This document shows, in pieces, positions 1 to 6,576 of a stretch of DNA of 11,271 nucleotides. The stretch spans positions 1-11,271 of the forward strand of contig JAHENN010000166.1 of assembly GCA_018609665.1 (NCBI GenBank), read 5' to 3'. The notes beneath the pieces were generated by a model. The model was not told where the DNA came from. It was given only the letters and a program-made list of their open reading frames with translations, and ran no database searches. How positions within the stretch are numbered: the stretch's first letter is position 1; every line of letters begins with the position of its first letter. The position numbers and the translations under genes are program-made. The stretch is from Haloarculaceae archaeon (GTDB lineage: Archaea; Halobacteriota; Halobacteria; Halobacteriales; Haloarculaceae).

Positions 1-143
1 CCGGACCCGGCGGCATGGGCGGCATGGGCGGCGCCGGCCCCGGCCCCGGTGCTGGCGCCGCAGGTGCCGGCGGTGCCGACGCCGACGACGAGGAGTTCGT
101 CGACGCCGACTTCGAGGACGTGGACGAAGACGACGAAGACTGA
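1..143 (+). CDS. dnaK: DnaK (Hsp70) chaperone, C-terminal tail only (5' end outside window)
   Basis: This is the last 46 codons of an open frame that enters from the left edge and ends at TGA 141-143. The visible residues are a Gly/Met/Pro/Ala-rich stretch (repeated GGM, then GAGPGPGAGAAGAGG) followed by a very acidic end (DDEEFVDADFEDVDEDDED). A disordered GGM-rich lid followed by an acidic EEFVDADFEDV-type tail is typical of haloarchaeal DnaK, the ATP-dependent cytosolic Hsp70 that works with DnaJ and GrpE. No ATPase or substrate-binding domain lies in the window, so identity rests on the tail. The presence of dnaJ about 6.5 kb downstream on the same strand supports it. Confidence 0.85.
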   Translation, partial: GPGGMGGMGGAGPGPGAGAAGAGGADADDEEFVDADFEDVDEDDED

Positions 144-149
144 GTCGTC

Positions 150-186
150 TTCGTCCGCTCGACGGACGAACGGCGTGAGTCCGTCG
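150..186 (+). terminator. Two mutually exclusive hairpins just after dnaK
   Basis: TTCGTCCG (150-157) pairs perfectly with CGGACGAA (163-170) around a 5-nt loop. The overlapping segment CGACGGAC (160-167) also pairs perfectly with GTCCGTCG (179-186). Only one of the two can form at a time. The first begins 7 nt after the dnaK stop, so it is a plausible 3'-end structure. There is no clear U-tract, which makes a classical archaeal terminator uncertain. Confidence 0.4.
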
Positions 187-190
187 GCGT

Positions 191-222
191 TTCGAAAAGC
201 GAGCGGTAGCGAGGTTTTCGAA
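191..222. repeat. Inverted repeat TTCGAAAA / TTTTCGAA
   Basis: An 8-bp perfect inverted repeat (191-198 and 215-222) surrounds a 16-nt centre made of two near-copies of the word GCGAG (GCGAGCGGTAGCGAGG). It may be part of the dnaK 3' region. The TTTT run at 215-218 is the best T-rich element on the plus strand in this spacer. Confidence 0.35.
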
Positions 223-250
223 GACGACGAGGACGAGGAGTAGCGAGCCG

Positions 251-277
251 CGAGGCGCGACCGTAGGGAGCGCCTCG
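251..277. repeat. Inverted repeat CGAGGCGC / GCGCCTCG
   Basis: An 8-bp perfect inverted repeat (251-258 and 270-277) with an 11-nt loop. It lies in the dnaK-potA spacer. No function can be assigned. Confidence 0.35.
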
Positions 278-314
278 GTGACTGCGAGCGGGGAACGGAA
301 TGACCCGCGGGGCG

Positions 315-341
315 CGAGTCCGAGTCGTCGTCTCGGGCTCG
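315..341. repeat. Inverted repeat CGAGTCCGAG / CTCGGGCTCG
   Basis: A 10-bp arm pair (315-324 and 332-341) with one position that would be G-U in RNA and a 7-nt loop. A weaker 6-bp pair, CGGGCG/CGCCCG (347-352 and 362-367), follows immediately. Both are in the dnaK-potA spacer. Confidence 0.35.
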
Positions 342-445
342 GAAGACGGGCGCGAGCGAGTCGCCCGACTTTTCGGAACGTGAGCGGAGTTCAGACGGAG
401 ATTGACCACAGAAACGAGCAGGCCAGCGGCCGCTCTGCGCCGGAC

Positions 446-471
446 GACGGCCGCGACCGCGGGCGGCCGTC
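446..471 (-). terminator. Hairpin overlapping the potA stop codon
   Basis: GACGGCCGC (446-454) and GCGGCCGTC (463-471) form a perfect 9-bp stem with an 8-nt loop. On the minus strand the structure begins inside the potA TGA stop (472-470), so it sits where a 3'-end hairpin of the potA mRNA would be. No U-tract follows. Confidence 0.4.
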
Positions 472-1564
472 AGAAGACGACGGGAGCGTCCTCGGTGACC
501 CGGAGGGTCACCGGTTCGCCGGTGTCGACGGCGTCCTCGCGGCCCTGGACGGTCACCTGCAGTTCCCCGACGTCGGCGTCGGAGTCGACGACGTAGTTGG
601 TCCGGTCGCCCTGGAAGTACCGCTCGACGACCTCGCCGCCGACGGTGCCGGTCCGCGTCTCGCCCGACGACCCGCTGCCGTCGGTGCGGGCGGCGTCGAC
701 GACGCGGAAGTCCTCGGGGCGGATCGACACCGTCACGGAGCCGCTGCGGCCGGCGGCGGGGACGGCGAGGCCGTCCGGGCCGCCGATTTCGGCGACCGGG
801 CGGCCGTCCCGTTCGACGATTTCGGCGTCCAGCAGGTTCGTGTCGCCGATGAACTCCGCGACGAACCGCGTCGCCGGCTCGCGGTAGATCTCCTCCGGCG
901 GCCCGACCTGCTCGATGCGGCCGTCGTTCATCACCGCGATGCGGTCGCTCATCGACATCGCGACCTCCTGGTCGTGGGTGACGTAGAAGAACGCTCCCTG
1001 CGTCTGGTCGTGGATCCGGCGGAGCTCGACCTCCATCTGCTTGCGGAGCTTGCGGTCCAGCGACGACAGCGGCTCGTCGAGCAGCAGCACCGCTGGCTCG
1101 TTGACGAGCGCGCGGGCCAGCGCCACGCGCTGCTGTTGGCCCCCCGAAAGCTCCGTCGGGTCGCGGTCGGCGAACCCCTCGAGGTCGACCAACTCGAGGT
1201 ACTCCTCGACGCGTTCCCGGCGGGTGGCCTCGTCGACGCCGGCCTTCTCCAGCCCGTAGCCGACGTTCTCGCCGACGGTCATGTGCGGGAACAGCGACAG
1301 GTGCTGGAACACGAGGTTGGTGTCGCGGGCCTCCGGCGGGACGGCTTCCGTCGGGCGGCCCTCGATGCGGACGGACCCGTCGGTCGGCTGCTCGAAGCCG
1401 CTTATCATCCGGAGGGTCGTCGTCTTGCCACATCCGGAGGGACCGACGAGGGTGAAGAACTCGCCGCGACGAACCGTGAAGTTGATTCCGTCGACCGCGG
1501 TGACGTCCCCGAACTCCTTGCGTACGTCGTCGAGTTCGACGAGAGCGTCGGGCTCCGCTGTCAT
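470..1564 (-). CDS. potA: ABC importer ATP-binding protein, spermidine/putrescine (PotA) type
   Basis: This is the cytosolic ATPase that drives the importer encoded by the divergent genes to its right. Numbering from the ATG at 1564 (364 aa), the Walker A motif GPSGCGKT is at 41-48, the Q-loop Gln at 87, the signature LSGGQ at 139-143, Walker B LLLLDE at 159-164, the D-loop SLD at 168-170 and the switch His at 197. All key residues are intact. After FIGDTNLL (238-245) comes a TOBE-like C-terminal domain with IRPED near 281-285, the layout of PotA/CysA/MalK-class ATPases, and the length is normal. An upstream in-frame TTG at 1594 would add ten residues, but the ATG has GGGAG two bases before it and starts the conserved part, so I prefer it. 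Substrate is inferred from the neighbouring binding protein. Iron, thiamine or other small cations are alternatives. Confidence 0.9.
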   Translation of the reverse strand: MTAEPDALVELDDVRKEFGDVTAVDGINFTVRRGEFFTLVGPSGCGKTTTLRMISGFEQPTDGSVRIEGRPTEAVPPEARDTNLVFQHLSLFPHMTVGENVGYGLEKAGVDEATRRERVEEYLELVDLEGFADRDPTELSGGQQQRVALARALVNEPAVLLLDEPLSSLDRKLRKQMEVELRRIHDQTQGAFFYVTHDQEVAMSMSDRIAVMNDGRIEQVGPPEEIYREPATRFVAEFIGDTNLLDAEIVERDGRPVAEIGGPDGLAVPAAGRSGSVTVSIRPEDFRVVDAARTDGSGSSGETRTGTVGGEVVERYFQGDRTNYVVDSDADVGELQVTVQGREDAVDTGEPVTLRVTEDAPVVF

Positions 1565-1624
1565 TACTCCCACTTGTCGAAGGGAGGTAATCAAGCTACC
1601 TATTGTTCCGGCGATTCCGGCGCC

Positions 1625-1634
1625 GGTATTTACC
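1625..1634 (-). promoter_or_regulatory. Possible TATA element for potA
   Basis: On the minus strand this reads GGTAAATACC, an AT-rich core in GC-rich DNA, 60-70 nt before the potA ATG. It would give a leader of about 35-40 nt. The evidence is weak, because no AT-rich box sits at the usual leaderless distance of the ATG. Confidence 0.25.
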
Positions 1635-1672
1635 CCGCTCGCCGCCCGTCAGTTTTTTTTGCGGCACACGGC

Positions 1673-1685
1673 GGGCAATTTGCCC
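1673..1685. promoter_or_regulatory. Candidate operator GGGCAATTTGCCC in the divergent potA/potD promoter region
   Basis: Arms GGGCAA and TTGCCC flank a single central base. The element lies just upstream of the potD TATA-like box (1692-1701), where a repressor or activator could touch TBP/TFB binding. It is also within the only region shared by both divergent transcripts. No regulator gene is adjacent, so the binding factor is unknown. Confidence 0.35.
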
Positions 1686-1691
1686 ACCGAC

Positions 1692-1701
1692 ATTTATTAT
1701 C
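1692..1701 (+). promoter_or_regulatory. TATA box for the potD-potB-potC operon
   Basis: ATTTATTATC is a strong AT-rich element whose centre is about 26 nt before the ATG at 1723. That spacing predicts a transcript starting at or within a few bases of the start codon (leaderless). Leaderless transcripts are common in haloarchaea. Confidence 0.65.
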
Positions 1702-1722
1702 CCCCGGCTACGGTCGACACAT

Positions 1723-2895
1723 ATGTCTCGACGTGACACTGTGGACGAGAACCGGAGTACGAGCAGCCGCCGGGTCAGCCGGCGGGCATATCTCGCGGGG
1801 ACCGGAGCCGTCGGACTCGCCGCCGCGGCTGGCTGTACGGGGAGTCCGGGCGGAGGCACGCCGACGATCAACATCATCACCTGGAACGACTACGCCAAGG
1901 ACCCGGTCGTCGAGGCCGTAGAGTCGAACGTCGACGCCACGGTCGAGGTAACGTCGTCGACCTCCTCGACGGAGATGTTCCAGCGGATGAACCAGGGCGG
2001 AGAGTTCGACATCGCGGTGCCGAACAACAACCTCGTCTCCCGGTTCATCGAGGCGGACCTGATCGAGCCGGTCAACATGGATATCGTCTCCAACTACGAG
2101 AACATCTACGAGAAGTTCAAGAGCTTCGCCAATCAGCAGTTCACGGTTGAGGGCAACACCTACGGCGTCCCGGCTCGGTGGGGATGGTACGGCTACGCTT
2201 ACAATACAGCCGAGGTCCCGGACCACGAGCCGAGCTACAAGATCATGTTCGAGTCCGACTACGTGGAGGAGGACCTCGCCGGCGCCATCATCATGTACGA
2301 CGAGGCCGCCAAGACGATGCCAGTGGCGGCGCTGTATCTCGCCGAGGCCGAGGACGACCCCTCCTACAAGGAGGCGCTCACGGAGAACGACGCGATGACC
2401 TTCTCCGAAGAGCAAATCCAGAACATGCGGGACCTGCTCATCGACCAGAAACCCCGCCTGGAAGGGTACATCTCCTCGGACACGACGTACATCCAGCAGT
2501 TCCAGCAGGGCAACTTCCTGGTAGGCCACTCCGGCCGCAACGAGATCGTGCGTCTTCAAGAGAACCAGGGCGTCGAGGACGTCGAGTTCGTCGTGCCCCA
2601 GGAGGGCGCGATGGCGTGGTACGAGACGGCGGTCGTCTCGTCGGACTCGGAGAACGTCGACACCGCCTGGGAGGTAGTTAACCAGTACATGGCGCCGACC
2701 GCCGGCGCCGAGCTGGCCCGGGCGGGGAAGTCGCCCAGCTGTAACCCCGATGTCGCCGACGAGCTCAGCGAGGAGGAGCAGGCGCTGTACGGCCGGATCG
2801 ACCCCGAACGGATCGAGCAGTTCATACCGTTCAAGGACATCGCCGACGACGTCTCGGACGCGTACTTCAGCGCCTGGGAAGAGGTCAAGGCGTAG
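1723..2895 (+). CDS. potD: Periplasmic-type substrate-binding lipoprotein of the polyamine ABC importer (PotD-like)
   Basis: This 390-residue secreted protein captures the substrate outside the membrane and hands it to the two permeases. The ATG at 1723 is chosen because it gives a complete Tat signal: SRRAYL at 19-24, a hydrophobic Ala/Gly stretch at 25-36, and a lipobox ending in Cys38 (LAAAAGC). A folded, lipid-anchored export form is usual in haloarchaea. The mature part resembles the PotD/COG0687 class: it opens with INIITWNDYAK, has a GEFDIAVPNNN segment, and the GVPARWGWYGYAYNT block that in this family lines the ligand cleft. The protein is acidic throughout. It heads an operon: its TAG is followed after one base by the permease ATG. 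The exact ligand (spermidine, putrescine or a related amine) is inferred. Confidence 0.88.
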   Translation: MSRRDTVDENRSTSSRRVSRRAYLAGTGAVGLAAAAGCTGSPGGGTPTINIITWNDYAKDPVVEAVESNVDATVEVTSSTSSTEMFQRMNQGGEFDIAVPNNNLVSRFIEADLIEPVNMDIVSNYENIYEKFKSFANQQFTVEGNTYGVPARWGWYGYAYNTAEVPDHEPSYKIMFESDYVEEDLAGAIIMYDEAAKTMPVAALYLAEAEDDPSYKEALTENDAMTFSEEQIQNMRDLLIDQKPRLEGYISSDTTYIQQFQQGNFLVGHSGRNEIVRLQENQGVEDVEFVVPQEGAMAWYETAVVSSDSENVDTAWEVVNQYMAPTAGAELARAGKSPSCNPDVADELSEEEQALYGRIDPERIEQFIPFKDIADDVSDAYFSAWEEVKA

Positions 2896-2896
2896 G

Positions 2897-3841
2897 ATGG
2901 CCGCCCCGGATAGAGACGAAACGTCCCGGGCGACTATCGTCCGGGTGCTGAGCCGCCGGCGTAACACCCTCGGCGTGACGGTCGGCCCCGGAGCGGTCTG
3001 GATCGTCCTGTTGTTGGTGGCGCCGCTGGCGTTCATGTCGGCGGTCAGCTTCGCGACCATCGAGAACTTCCAGATCGTCTGGGACCCGACGCTGGAACAC
3101 TACTACGACCTGTTCGCCGGCGGGACGACCGAGTACTCGCTCGGACCCGTCGGCTTCACGACGACGGCCTTCGAGGAGGCGATCATGCTGTCGTACGCCA
3201 TCGCGACGGTCGCGACCGTCCTCTGTCTTGTGTTGGCGTTCCCGCTCGCGTACGTCATGGCGCGGCTCAACGACCGGATGTTCAAAATCGTCATCTACCT
3301 CGTTCTCCTGCCGTTCTTCACGATGTACCTCGTGCGGGCGTACTCGTGGGTCCTGATGTTCGGCCAGAACGGCATCCTCAATCAGGTCCTCGGCCTCCTC
3401 GGCTTCGGCCGGGTCGGAGCGTTCGAGTACGGCCTCCTGCCGGTCATCGTCGGGCTGACACACGCGTACTTCCCGTACATGCTGGTCACACTGTACGCCA
3501 GCCTGGACGGGCTGGACTTCACGCTGATCGAGGCCGCCCGCGACCTGGGCGCCTCACGGTTCGAGGTCGTGAAGGACCACATTATCCCGCTCACGATGCC
3601 CGGAATCGTCGGCGGCAGTCTCTTCGTGTTCGTCCCGAGCGTCGGGGCGTTCGTCACACCCCAGATCCTCGGGGTCGGAAAGGTCCAGATGATCGGCATC
3701 CTCATCGAGAACCGGGCGATCGGAGAGGCGACCAACCCCGCGACCGCCAGCGCCGCGTCGATGGTCGTGGTTGTCTCGGTCGTCGCCGCGCTGTTTCTCG
3801 TGTTCCGGTACGTGAGCCTCGACGAACTGGGGGGTGTCTGA
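2897..3841 (+). CDS. potB: ABC importer permease, PotB-like
   Basis: This is one of the two membrane subunits that form the substrate channel (314 aa). About six hydrophobic segments are visible, near residues 31-52, 98-120, 130-153, 178-201, 231-252 and 285-305. The cytoplasmic EAA loop that docks on the ATPase is clear at 212-234 (EAARDLGAS, then a conserved Gly/Pro-containing tail, PLTMPG). The start at 2897 lies one base after the potD stop. A GAGGT at 2881-2885, inside the potD end, can serve as ribosome-binding site. The in-frame region upstream of this ATG is Ser/Arg-rich and lies over potD, so it is not coding. Motif and length match the PotB/COG1176 class. Transport direction is inward because a binding protein is present. 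Confidence 0.9.
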   Translation: MAAPDRDETSRATIVRVLSRRRNTLGVTVGPGAVWIVLLLVAPLAFMSAVSFATIENFQIVWDPTLEHYYDLFAGGTTEYSLGPVGFTTTAFEEAIMLSYAIATVATVLCLVLAFPLAYVMARLNDRMFKIVIYLVLLPFFTMYLVRAYSWVLMFGQNGILNQVLGLLGFGRVGAFEYGLLPVIVGLTHAYFPYMLVTLYASLDGLDFTLIEAARDLGASRFEVVKDHIIPLTMPGIVGGSLFVFVPSVGAFVTPQILGVGKVQMIGILIENRAIGEATNPATASAASMVVVVSVVAALFLVFRYVSLDELGGV

Positions 3842-3842
3842 G

Positions 3843-4730
3843 ATGGCGACCGAGACTAGCGAGGCCGCCGGAGAGGAGTTCGACGACCGGTTCTTCGACC
3901 GGGGCCGCGTCGAGTCGCTGCTGCAGGGCGGACTGTACGGGTTCGCGGTGCTGATGCTGCTGTTCCTGTGGCTGCCCCTGCTGGTCATCATCGTCCTGTC
4001 GTTCGTCGAGTCGCCGTCCGTCGTTTCGCCGGGTGGCGTTACGCTGAGCAACTACGGGGGGCTCGCCGGCGACACCGACCTGCACTCCTCGGTCGTGACC
4101 AGCTTCAGTATCGCCACGCTGTCGGCGGTGATCGCGACGGTGTTCGGCGTACTCGCGAGCTTCGCGCTCACCCGGTACCGGTTCGAGTTCCGCGAAATCT
4201 ACCGGACGTTCGGTATCATCCCGATGATCGTTCCGGGCGTCATTCTCGGTGTCGGGCTCCGGTTTTACTTCCAGTCGGTTCCGGGCGTCGACCCTTCGTT
4301 CCTGGCGACCGTGCTCACACACTCGCTGTACGGGCTGCCGTTCGTTCTGCTCATCGTCACCGCGCGGCTGTACACCTTCGACGAGTCGCTCGAGGAGGCC
4401 GCCCGCGACCTCGGGGCCGACCCGCTGACGACGTTCCGCGACGTTACGCTTCCGGTCATCGCCCCCGCGGTCGGGGCCGGCTTCCTGTTCGCGTGGGTCC
4501 GGTCGTTCGAGGACTTCATCCGGGCGCTGTTCGTCAGCGGCATCTCCGCTACGCCGCTGACACAGTGGATGTACGGCAAGATCACGAAGGCGTCAGTGGA
4601 CAACCTGCTCACGCTGAACGCCGTCTCGACGCTCGTCGTGCTCGGCATCGCGGTCGCGCTCGCCGTCGCGATGAACGTCGGCAACGTCACCGGCTACGTG
4701 GCCGGCACCGTCGACGACGACGAGGAGTGA
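3843..4730 (+). CDS. potC: ABC importer permease, PotC-like
   Basis: This is the second channel subunit (295 aa), partner of the preceding permease. Hydrophobic segments lie near residues 31-54, 86-109, 120-142, 154-176, 201-222 and 263-287, and the EAA docking motif EEAARDLGAD is at 184-193, followed by TLPVIAP. The ATG at 3843 is one base after the potB stop, the same spacing as between potD and potB. A GGGGTG at 3831-3836 is a likely ribosome-binding site. A GTG three codons upstream (3834) overlapping potB is an alternative start. The N-terminus is acidic (about 20 residues before the first membrane segment) and the C-terminus ends in DDDEE. It resembles the PotC/COG1177 class. It is translationally coupled with its neighbour, so all three plus-strand genes are one operon. 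Confidence 0.9.
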   Translation: MATETSEAAGEEFDDRFFDRGRVESLLQGGLYGFAVLMLLFLWLPLLVIIVLSFVESPSVVSPGGVTLSNYGGLAGDTDLHSSVVTSFSIATLSAVIATVFGVLASFALTRYRFEFREIYRTFGIIPMIVPGVILGVGLRFYFQSVPGVDPSFLATVLTHSLYGLPFVLLIVTARLYTFDESLEEAARDLGADPLTTFRDVTLPVIAPAVGAGFLFAWVRSFEDFIRALFVSGISATPLTQWMYGKITKASVDNLLTLNAVSTLVVLGIAVALAVAMNVGNVTGYVAGTVDDDEE

Positions 4731-4746
4731 CCGCCCCGGTCACTCC
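4724..4746. terminator. Bidirectional hairpin containing both stop codons of potC and the Rieske gene
   Basis: GGAGTGACC (4724-4732) and GGTCACTCC (4738-4746) form a perfect 9-bp stem with the 5-nt loop GCCCC. The potC TGA is 4728-4730 and the convergent TGA (read as TCA) is 4740-4742, so the stops lie opposite each other in the stem. It can act on either transcript. There is no U-tract in either direction, so the action may be 3'-end protection or RNA processing rather than termination. Confidence 0.55.
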
Positions 4747-6521
4747 GCCTCGTGGAGCCGCTCGCCGCGGTGGAGCCGCGTGGCGATTGAGAAGGTCTGT
4801 TCGTGTTCCCGCCGCGTGGGCGTGTGGGCGGCCAGATACCGCGCGCCGGCGACGAGCGCCAGCCGGCGTTCGGCCGCGTCGTCGAGGGCGTCGAACCGGC
4901 GGACGGCCGCCGAGACGTTCTGCAGCGTGTGGAAGTCCGCGTCCTCCCGGAGCAGCCCCCGGCCGAGGACGGCCGTCAGGTCGTCGGGGTCGCCGCCGCA
5001 CTCGAAGTGCTCGGCGACGAGGCGGGCCGCGCGGTTGACCCCGCCCTGCTCGTCGAAGCAGTCCAGCAGCTCCGACCGGACCGTCTCCGGGTCGCGGCCC
5101 GGCTCGGCCTCGGGGACGGGCGCCCGCGGACTGTTGAGGAACCGGTCGAGGTAGATGCTCACGGCGCCGTCGAAGCAGGCGCGGTACAGCTCCGTCGCGT
5201 CGGTCCGCCCGGCGAGTTCGTGGGCCGCGACGGCGTAGACGAATGTGTGGTGGACGGTGTTCCAGTCGGCGAACTCGTTGTTGGTCGCGAAGTACGCCAC
5301 CCGGCGGGTCGCCGCGCGGGCGACGGCGTCGGTGAGCTCGCGGCGGGTGGCGCCGGCGGCGATGGCGTCCCGCAGCGCCCCGACGATTGCCTCGGGGTCG
5401 TCGCCGAGCAGCGTCTCGACGAAGCCGTCGGGCTCGTCCCACGTCCGGCCGGCGCCGGCGGCGACGAGTTCCTCGAGGTCGTCGTGGGCGTCGAAACACA
5501 GCGCGGCGACGTCGACCGGCCCGCGCCACGACGACAGCTCCTCGGAGCGGGTCGCGTCGGTCAGCTGCGGCACCGTCGACGCCAGCACCGCGGCGGCGTG
5601 GTCGTCCCACCCCAGGTGGTCGAGCGTCGCCAGGGCGCTGTTGACGAAATCGAGGGTGTGGCTGGCGTTCATGTAGAGGTGGTCGGTGGCGGCCGCCACC
5701 AGCAGCTCGACGACCTCGGCGGGCGGCAGCGTCTCGACGGCCGTCAGCAGCGTCCGCTCGGCGCCGTCCGCGTCGCGGACCTCGCAGTTCTCCCGGAACC
5801 ACGACTTCAGCCGGTCGGCCGGCAGCTCGCGGTTGTCGAAGGCGTGCTGCCGGAACCGGGGCGGCTCGTCGTCGGCGGCGTCGGCCACCGCCCGGACGCC
5901 GGCGAACATCGCCCGCCGTCGGTCGCGGCCGGACAGCGCCGGGTACAGCTCCGCGGCGTACGACAGCGACGTGAGGCCACGTCCCCAGCCGGACGCGCGG
6001 TACCGCGTGCCGAAGTCGACGGCCGTTTTCAGCGGCGTCCGGAAGCCGTCGGCGCCGTCGCCCGTCCCGGGGTCCGACTGCTCCGCGGCGTCGGCCGCGT
6101 CGTCGATGCCGATGACGGCCTTCGCCTGCACGAGCGTGATGTTCTCCTGGAGGCCGTCGGCGAGGCGGTTGCGCCACCGCGTCGCCGGCGGGACCGTCGG
6201 TTCCGGGTCGGGGTCGAGGTAGACGGTGTCGTCGTCGACCGCGACGGGGAACGTCTGGACGTCGTCGGCCCACGGGTCGAAGGTGTCGCCCTCCTGGAGC
6301 TCGAACCGGGCGTGGTGCCAGTGACAGGTCAGAACGCCCTCCTCGACGGTCCCCTCGGCCAGCGGAAAGCCCATGTGCGGACAGCGGTTGTCGACCGCGT
6401 GGACCTCCCCCTCGTGGTAGAACAGCGCGACCGCACGGCCGTCCTGCTGGACGACCGTCCGGCCCTCGGCCTCGAGGTCACTCCGGTCGCAGACGGGGAC
6501 GTAGTCGTCGTCGACTGACAT
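4740..6521 (-). CDS. Rieske [2Fe-2S] protein fused to a large His-rich helical domain (function unknown)
   Basis: This is a 593-residue soluble protein with no signal peptide or clear membrane segment. Residues 1-104 form a Rieske ferredoxin-type domain: Cys47-Pro-His49 and Cys66-X2-His69 are all present, in CPHMGFPL and CHWHH, so a [2Fe-2S] cluster should bind. An acidic, Gly-containing linker follows at about 140-158. Residues 160-593 are helical and His-rich, with HLYMNASHTLDF (281-292), TVHHTFVYAVAAHE (422-435) and DFHTLQN (529-535). The usual Rieske oxygenase catalytic domain with its D-X2-H-X4-H iron site is not seen. The repeated H-T/H-A motifs recall questin-oxidase-like helical proteins, a tentative link. 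A redox enzyme fed by its own Rieske domain is the simplest inference. The ATG at 6521 has a TATA-like box at the leaderless distance. It is convergent with potC, with 9 nt between the stops. Confidence 0.85.
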   Translation of the reverse strand: MSVDDDYVPVCDRSDLEAEGRTVVQQDGRAVALFYHEGEVHAVDNRCPHMGFPLAEGTVEEGVLTCHWHHARFELQEGDTFDPWADDVQTFPVAVDDDTVYLDPDPEPTVPPATRWRNRLADGLQENITLVQAKAVIGIDDAADAAEQSDPGTGDGADGFRTPLKTAVDFGTRYRASGWGRGLTSLSYAAELYPALSGRDRRRAMFAGVRAVADAADDEPPRFRQHAFDNRELPADRLKSWFRENCEVRDADGAERTLLTAVETLPPAEVVELLVAAATDHLYMNASHTLDFVNSALATLDHLGWDDHAAAVLASTVPQLTDATRSEELSSWRGPVDVAALCFDAHDDLEELVAAGAGRTWDEPDGFVETLLGDDPEAIVGALRDAIAAGATRRELTDAVARAATRRVAYFATNNEFADWNTVHHTFVYAVAAHELAGRTDATELYRACFDGAVSIYLDRFLNSPRAPVPEAEPGRDPETVRSELLDCFDEQGGVNRAARLVAEHFECGGDPDDLTAVLGRGLLREDADFHTLQNVSAAVRRFDALDDAAERRLALVAGARYLAAHTPTRREHEQTFSIATRLHRGERLHEAE

Positions 6522-6544
6522 ACCTCGAGGAGAGGGCTGCCGCG

Positions 6545-6552
6545 TGATAACC
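6545..6552 (-). promoter_or_regulatory. TATA-like element for the Rieske gene
   Basis: On the minus strand this reads GGTTATCA. Its centre is about 27 nt before the ATG at 6521, the leaderless spacing used by other genes here. The AT content is modest. Confidence 0.4.
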
Positions 6553-6576
6553 GTTGTCTGAACGGCATTTTTGTTG

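Larger units (their letters stand above)
144..469. other. Gene-free spacer between dnaK and potA, rich in short inverted repeats
   Basis: No credible gene is seen between the dnaK stop and the convergent potA stop. The frames that are open here have low-complexity, Ser/Thr/Arg-rich translations typical of off-frame high-GC DNA. The stretch carries repeated GCGAG/GAGCG-type words (around 199-213, 241-247, 285-290, 351-360 and 379-384) and at least five inverted repeats, listed separately. Such hairpin-rich intergenic DNA is common in haloarchaea. It probably holds the 3' processing or termination signals of dnaK and potA. There is no strong oligo-T run. Confidence 0.6.

Noticed and set aside
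1565..1594. TTG start extending potA by ten residues
   Set aside because: The added residues (MITSLRQVGV) are not part of the ABC fold, and the downstream ATG is preceded closely by a GGGAG. Kept only as an alternative.
1653..1660. Run of eight T as a transcription terminator
   Set aside because: It lies in the divergent potA/potD promoter region, where no plus-strand transcript ends, so a terminator role makes little sense. It may instead affect promoter DNA bending.
278..1921. Long plus-strand open frame opposite potA
   Set aside because: It runs antisense to an ATPase with every ABC motif intact. The translation is Arg/Asp-rich, low in recognisable motifs, and continues into the divergent promoter region and the potD signal sequence. 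It is a high-GC shadow.
4803..6518. Long plus-strand open frame opposite the Rieske gene
   Set aside because: The minus strand has an intact Rieske motif and normal protein composition. The opposite frame is an Arg/Gly/Val-rich artefact of GC-rich third positions.
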